Assembly: GCF_910585845.1 (NCBI RefSeq)
Contig: NZ_CAJUHF010000072.1
Coordinates: 4,042 to 11,923 of the forward strand
Direction of reading: 5' to 3'
Source of the DNA: an uncultured Bacteroides sp.
GTDB taxonomy: Bacteria > Bacteroidota > Bacteroidia > Bacteroidales > Bacteroidaceae
DNA length: 7,882 bases
Made by a program: the position numbers and the translations under genes. The notes beneath the pieces are model-generated. The model searched no databases, was not told where the DNA came from, and saw only the letters and a list, made by a program, of their open reading frames with translations. Of this stretch, positions 4,698-7,882 are shown piece by piece (position 1 is the stretch's first letter; each line of letters starts with the position of its first letter).

Positions 4698-7142
4698 TCA
4701 TAAGTCGAGCAGCAGGCGCAGGTTGATTTGACGGGAGGTCAGGTAGTTGGGGACGGCAAACTGGTTGTTTCGGCTGTCCGTGATCCAATAGTAGGAGTTG
4801 GTGTTGCTGATATTTAGCAAGTTAAAAACGTCGATGCCTATCCAAAGGTTGCGGATACCGCGTGGGTTCTTCTGTCGGTTGCGGTCAATGATGCAGCGCG
4901 ACATGCCGATGTCTATGCGGCGGTAGGGCGGAGTGCGGAACACGGCTGCTTCACGTCCGCTGTGTGGGGGACCAAACGGGAGTCCTCCGGCAAGGGTACC
5001 TTTCAGGTTCATTTTCCACTTCTGGCTACCTGGAAAGTAGTCGGTGAAGTAGAGTGAAAGGCGGTATCGCTGGTCGGTGGGGCGAGGAAGCCACTGTCCG
5101 TTTATTTTTTCTTCGGTCTTCATCAGCGAGAAGGTCAGCCAGGAGTCCGTTCCGGGCACAAATTCACCGAATAGCTTCATGTCGATGCCTGCGGCATAGC
5201 CTTTTGAGAGGTTTCTGCCGTAGTAACTGATGCGCACGTTGTCTATATTATAAGGAATAAGATTGCTCAATGCTTTGTAATATATTTCCATAGAGAGGCG
5301 GAAGGGGCGGTTCACGACACGGAAGTTGTAGTCGCCGCCTGCCACGAAGTGCAGGGAACGCTGCGAGCGGATGTTGCGGTTCAGTGATACGATGGTTGTT
5401 CCGTCCACCTGTGTGGTGTCGCGAAACTCTTTGTAGAATGGTGCCTGATAGTAGACGCCTGCCGCTACTCTCAGCGTGAAGCGTTCGTTGAACGAGGGAA
5501 TGAGTGCCAAGGAGGCGCGAGGGCTGACGATGAATTCCTTGTTCCAGTTCCAGTAGCTTCCTCTGACGCCTGCCGTCAGGGTGAACAGTCCGGCGGTGGA
5601 GTGGAAACGGTAGGTATCTTGTAGGTAGAAGTTATATCTCTGGCTGTCTGTCGTGTTGCGCGAGTGTAGGACATGGAAAAGTCCCGGTCCTTCGGCTGCC
5701 TGCGAAATGGAATATCCGGCAGAGTCGCGCAATTCCCATTCGCGCATCCGGTCTTTGATGCGTTCCTGCTTCAGTTCGGCGTTCCATTGCAGGGAGTGGT
5801 TTTTCAGTCTGTGGAATCCGGTGAGCGAGTAGCTTTGCACGTCGGCAGTGAGGTAATTGCGGGCATGCTCCATGTAGGTACCCACGCCCATGGTTTCCTG
5901 TGTCCCGTCGCTCGTGTCCGTTGTGCTGCCTGCACCGCTTCCGGCTGTTGCGCTTCCGGCCCTCTGCATCCCGCTGTCCAGTTCGCTCAGCCAATATTGT
6001 CCCGTGATGTCATATGTCTCCTGCTCCCGGGTGTGAAAAGCGGAAGCCTGTAGGGTGATGCTGTTCCGTTCGTTCGGGCGGAAGGTAGCGTATGCGGCGC
6101 CGAAGAGGGTCTGGAACAGGTCTTTCTCCTGCCCCTCGAAAAACACCTTGAACTCCCGTACGTTGCTCAGCGTTCCGAATCGCGTGTAGCGGTCTTCCGG
6201 CTGGAAGTTGTAGCGGTTCTCTGAGACGTTTCCGATGAACCCCGCCTCCCAACGTTTCGACGGAGTCCAGTTCAGGAACGTCTGGTAGTCGATGTAACGC
6301 GGGTCATACTCCCCTTTGGTGTCCAGTGTGCCGAGTAGATAGCGGTTGGTTTTGTAGCGTATGCCGTTTGTCCACGTCAGCTTCTTGCCAGCTGCGCCTA
6401 TGTAGGCTGCTGCGCCCAACAGGCTGACGGAGGCGTTGGCTTCAAACTGTAGGGGCTTCTTATAAGTGATGTCCAATACGGACGACATCTTGTCGCCATA
6501 TTTAGCCTCATATCCCCCAGTGGAGAAGCCTACGGACTGCACCATGTCGGGGTTGATGAAACTCAGTCCCTCCTGCTGGCCGGAGCGTATGAGCAGCGGA
6601 CGGTATATCTCGATGCCGTTCACGTACACCATGTTCTCGTCAAAACTACCTCCGCGCACGTTGTATTGCGAACTCAGTTCGTTGTTGTTGCTCACTCCTG
6701 CTTGTGTGGCAATCACAGACTCTATGCTTCCGCCCGAAGCGTCCGGCATCAGACGGTTTCCTTCGGTCTCTATCTGCTGGATGGTTCCGGTCTGCCTCCG
6801 CCGTTCCGTCACGCTCACTTCTCCTAGTTCGAAGTCCATCGGGGGGAGTACGACGTTCAGGCTGATGTTCCCTTTCGGATTGACCAGTTTCCGTTTCCGG
6901 GTTTGGTATCCTAACATGGAGAAGATGACGGTCACGCTGTCCCGGTTTTCAAACTTCAGCGAATAGCGTCCCTTCAGGTTGCTGACTGTACCGATGGCTG
7001 TCCCTTCCAGGCGTATTGTCACCAGTTCGATAGGGTTTCCGTTGTCGTCCGTGACGGTGCCTCCTATCTTTACGCTGTTTTGCGCAAAGGCAGGCACGCA
7101 GGCGGTCAGTAAGATAGCTGTCAGTAACCAGAAATGTTTCAT
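4698..7142 (-). CDS. TonB-dependent outer-membrane receptor with carboxypeptidase-like regulatory domain (substrate unknown)
   Basis: This is an 814-residue outer-membrane receptor that would import an unidentified ligand using TonB energy. Residues 1-20 form a signal peptide (MKHFWLLTAILLTACVPAFA, cleavage before Gln21). Residues about 24-100 are a CarboxypepD_reg-like beta-sandwich (VKIGGTVTDDNGNPIE, GRYSLKF, VIFSMLGYQ) typical of Bacteroidota receptors. The plug follows (about 103-230) with ELGEVSVTERR, SQYNVRGGSFDENMVYVNGIEIY and GGYEAKYGDKMSSVLDI. The rest is a beta-barrel ending INLRLLLDL. An ATG 39 codons upstream in frame (7259) is open, but the ATG at 7142 has a good Shine-Dalgarno (AGGAG, 7-base spacing) and starts a clean signal peptide, so I chose it. 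No SusD-like gene follows, so it is an orphan receptor rather than a glycan-locus SusC. A Gly/Ser/Thr/Ala-rich stretch at residues 395-417 is probably an exposed loop. The ligand cannot be read from sequence. Confidence 0.93.
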   Translation of the reverse strand: MKHFWLLTAILLTACVPAFAQNSVKIGGTVTDDNGNPIELVTIRLEGTAIGTVSNLKGRYSLKFENRDSVTVIFSMLGYQTRKRKLVNPKGNISLNVVLPPMDFELGEVSVTERRRQTGTIQQIETEGNRLMPDASGGSIESVIATQAGVSNNNELSSQYNVRGGSFDENMVYVNGIEIYRPLLIRSGQQEGLSFINPDMVQSVGFSTGGYEAKYGDKMSSVLDITYKKPLQFEANASVSLLGAAAYIGAAGKKLTWTNGIRYKTNRYLLGTLDTKGEYDPRYIDYQTFLNWTPSKRWEAGFIGNVSENRYNFQPEDRYTRFGTLSNVREFKVFFEGQEKDLFQTLFGAAYATFRPNERNSITLQASAFHTREQETYDITGQYWLSELDSGMQRAGSATAGSGAGSTTDTSDGTQETMGVGTYMEHARNYLTADVQSYSLTGFHRLKNHSLQWNAELKQERIKDRMREWELRDSAGYSISQAAEGPGLFHVLHSRNTTDSQRYNFYLQDTYRFHSTAGLFTLTAGVRGSYWNWNKEFIVSPRASLALIPSFNERFTLRVAAGVYYQAPFYKEFRDTTQVDGTTIVSLNRNIRSQRSLHFVAGGDYNFRVVNRPFRLSMEIYYKALSNLIPYNIDNVRISYYGRNLSKGYAAGIDMKLFGEFVPGTDSWLTFSLMKTEEKINGQWLPRPTDQRYRLSLYFTDYFPGSQKWKMNLKGTLAGGLPFGPPHSGREAAVFRTPPYRRIDIGMSRCIIDRNRQKNPRGIRNLWIGIDVFNLLNISNTNSYYWITDSRNNQFAVPNYLTSRQINLRLLLDL

Positions 7143-7147
7143 GATGA

Positions 7148-7185
7148 TTCTCCTGTTGATGCGGAATTTTCCCCTGTTTATGCGG
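7148..7185 (-). repeat. Two 17-bp direct repeats covering the receptor's ribosome-binding site
   Basis: On the plus strand TTCTCCTGTTGATGCGG (7148-7164) and TTCCCCTGTTTATGCGG (7169-7185) match at 15 of 17 positions with a period of 21 bases. Read as mRNA, the copy nearer the start contains the AGGAG Shine-Dalgarno (7154-7150) seven bases before the ATG; the distal copy reads AGGGG. A bound protein or alternative ribosome docking is possible, but so is a neutral local duplication. Confidence 0.6.
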
Positions 7186-7204
7186 GATATCCTTATTATT
7201 AACG

Positions 7205-7221
7205 CAGAAACTTCCAGAAAC
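7205..7221 (-). repeat. CAGAAAC direct repeat, 10-bp period, upstream of receptor gene
   Basis: On the plus strand CAGAAAC occurs at 7205-7211 and 7215-7221 separated by TTC, one helical turn apart. Read in the gene direction it is GTTTCTG-GAA-GTTTCTG, 62-79 bases upstream of the ATG, a reasonable place for an operator. It overlaps the weak -7-like element at 7217-7224. Confidence 0.4.
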
Positions 7222-7224
7222 GTA
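7217..7224 (-). promoter_or_regulatory. Weak Bacteroides -7-like element for the receptor gene
   Basis: On the minus strand TACGTTTC matches the Bacteroides -7 consensus TAnnTTTG except at the last base, about 75 bases upstream of the ATG. No TTTG is found at the usual -33 distance, so this is only a candidate. Confidence 0.2.
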
Positions 7225-7261
7225 TATTCGGGGGTAAAAAAGAGATCTTCTCCAAACATTC

Positions 7262-7304
7262 AGAAGCCGGCAGCGGTTTCTCCCATCTTGTATGTCTGAT
7301 GGGA
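7262..7304. repeat. Two adjacent short hairpins downstream of the truncated ATPase gene
   Basis: AGAAGCCG (7262-7269) pairs with CGGTTTCT (7274-7281) with one G-U pair on the plus strand. TCCCATC (7281-7287) pairs with GATGGGA (7298-7304) around a 10-base loop. They lie between the truncated gene and the receptor gene. Neither is followed by a clear U-run in the gene direction, so a terminator role is uncertain. Confidence 0.35.
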
Positions 7305-7332
7305 TATTCTTTATCAGAAAGATTTGCTTGAA

Positions 7333-7551
7333 TTACATATCCTTTATTGAGAGGCCTCTATAAATAATCTCATAATCCTTGAAAGAGCCGACAGTTTTCA
7401 TAAACGATTCAGATTTAGCTTTTAAGACCTCTTCATCAAAGTTCTTCGCTTGTCGCTTGACCTCAATAAACTCTATCTTGTTATCTATTTCATCTTCAGC
7501 AATAATATCAATCTCGTTTTGTACAGCCGTCCGCGACAGCAGGTAAGCCAT
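7333..7551 (-). pseudogene. C-terminal remnant of AAA-family ATPase with DUF234 nuclease-like domain, truncated by IS66
   Basis: The remaining 69 native codons read LLSRTAVQNEIDIIAEDE, then IEFIEVKRQAKN, and end GSFKDYEIIYRGLSIKDM. This matches the end of archaeal-type AAA ATPases with a DUF234 domain, where the EIDIIA and IEVKR blocks form a PD-(D/E)XK nuclease-like core. Complete members are about 350-470 residues, so the ATPase domain and most of the gene are absent. The break is exactly at 7542/7543, where the IS66 end begins. The first three residues of the open frame (MAY) are encoded by the insertion sequence, so the ATG at 7551 is accidental. The family is common in Bacteroides and prone to decay; its cellular role is poorly known, and toxin or mobile-element links have been suggested. 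Any product from this frame would be only the small C-terminal domain. Confidence 0.85.
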
Positions 7552-7581
7552 AAAAAGAAAGCCGTCCAGATTTTGGGCGGC
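7552..7581 (-). terminator. Rho-independent-like terminator at IS66 end
   Basis: On the minus strand GCCGCCCA (7581-7574) pairs with TGGACGGC (7568-7561), with one C-A mismatch and a 5-base loop, followed by TTTCTTTTT (7560-7552). It overlaps the last base of the transposase stop codon region and would end tnpC transcription inside the element, limiting read-through into the truncated ATPase gene. Confidence 0.6.
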
Positions 7582-7882
7582 TATTTTTGTGAGGTTTTCC
7601 AGCGGTCAGGGAGCAGGTCGCGGTATTTTTCGATGGGTGTGTTCGGAGGCCATACGGTGCAGCGGTCGATTATGTCGCAGAAGTAGTCGAAGACGTTTAC
7701 GCCGCAGCGATGGCAGGTGATGGCCAGCGAGTGGTACAGGGCGGCGACTTCGGCTCCGGAGTGGGAGCCGATTGTCAGCCGACGGCGGGTCAGGGATATG
7801 TAACGGTTAATGCGCTCGACTTCGTTATTGTCAAGTCTGTAGGTGGGTGAGGCGAAGATGCGTGGTATCTCGTCCCATTGTT
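7581..7882 (-). CDS. tnpC: IS66-family transposase (TnpC), C-terminal 99 residues
   Basis: The open frame enters from the right edge and ends at TAG (7583-7581). It reads FASPTYRLDNNEVERINRYI, then LTRRRLTIGSHSGAEVAALY, then a tail of VFDYFCDIIDR and PDRWKTSQK. This is the end of the IS66 DDE transposase. The DNN-x-x-E-R block carries the catalytic glutamate (the E of VER), and the following S-x-x-GAE-x-A-x-x-x-S segment and FDYF helix are standard for the family C-terminus. Full-length members are about 450-540 residues, so roughly the last fifth is present. No frameshift is visible in this part. The N-terminal portion with the helix-turn-helix, zinc-finger-like region and two catalytic aspartates lies outside, so activity cannot be judged. 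The nearby GTAAGC end supports the family call independently. Confidence 0.93.
   Translation of the reverse strand, partial: QWDEIPRIFASPTYRLDNNEVERINRYISLTRRRLTIGSHSGAEVAALYHSLAITCHRCGVNVFDYFCDIIDRCTVWPPNTPIEKYRDLLPDRWKTSQK

Larger units (their letters stand above)
7543..7882 (-). mobile_element. IS66-family insertion sequence, tnpC-proximal end; rest lies beyond the right edge
   Basis: The element's end is marked by GTAAGCCATAAAAAGAAAGC starting at 7543. GTAAGC is the characteristic terminal sequence of IS66-family inverted repeats. It is followed inward by a terminator-like hairpin and the 3' end of the tnpC transposase gene. It interrupts a DUF234-type ATPase gene. IS66 elements normally make 8-bp target duplications, so GACAGCAG (7535-7542) should recur at the far end outside this window. 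The accessory tnpA/tnpB genes and the other inverted repeat are not visible. Confidence 0.88.

Noticed and set aside
5632..6252. Open frames on both strands inside the receptor gene (for example 5632-5994, 5673-6053, 6010-6252)
   Set aside because: All lie within the continuous receptor frame and have arginine-, proline- or histidine-rich compositions typical of out-of-frame reading.
7098..7109. LTAC lipobox-like motif in the receptor signal peptide
   Set aside because: The barrel receptor family uses signal peptidase I, and the same signal continues to a standard AFA-Q cleavage site, so lipidation is unlikely.
7143..7259. N-terminal extension of the receptor to the ATG at 7259
   Set aside because: It would bury the signal peptide 39 residues inside the protein; the ATG at 7142 has a good Shine-Dalgarno and starts directly with the signal peptide.
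7333..7551. Intact small gene of 72 residues
   Set aside because: Its ATG lies in the IS66 end and the protein matches only the C-terminal end of a much larger ATPase family, so it is a remnant.

Overview
The window looks like the chromosome of a Bacteroidales gut commensal, most likely Bacteroides. It carries a methylmalonyl-CoA decarboxylase operon of the type found in propionate-forming Bacteroides, a TonB-dependent receptor with the N-terminal carboxypeptidase-like domain typical of Bacteroidota, mostly Shine-Dalgarno-poor starts, and moderate GC. Every gene I can support lies on the minus strand, so the window reads biologically from right to left. Species cannot be fixed from this sequence alone.

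Region 1 (right edge, about 7333-7882): the end of an IS66-family element enters from the right edge. It shows the C-terminal 99 codons of the transposase, a hairpin plus U-run at the element's end, and a terminal GTAAGC inverted-repeat end at 7543. The element sits inside a gene for an archaeal-type AAA ATPase with a DUF234 (nuclease-like) C-terminal domain. Only about 70 C-terminal codons of that gene remain.

Region 2 (4698-7332): an orphan TonB-dependent outer-membrane receptor of 814 residues, preceded by a 190-bp leader that holds several short repeats. No SusD partner follows it.

Region 3 (1-4555): a five-gene cluster in transcription order: methylmalonyl-CoA epimerase, carboxyltransferase (alpha) subunit, a lamin-tail/OadG fusion (small membrane subunit), biotin carrier protein, and the Na+-translocating beta subunit (cut by the left edge). 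Together these would epimerise methylmalonyl-CoA, transfer its carboxyl group to biotin on the carrier, and decarboxylate carboxybiotin at the membrane subunit while exporting Na+. This yields propionyl-CoA and is the energy-conserving step of the succinate-to-propionate route. No biotin carboxylase gene is present, which favours a decarboxylase over a propionyl-CoA carboxylase.

The observations most worth a second look are the lamin-tail domain fused to the OadG-type subunit, a long hairpin filling the gap between the alpha and gamma/delta genes, a 17-bp near-perfect duplication covering the ribosome-binding site of the receptor gene, and the exact IS66 junction, where the element's end supplies a new in-frame ATG to the truncated gene. 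I do not see a wholly new defence or mobile system here.
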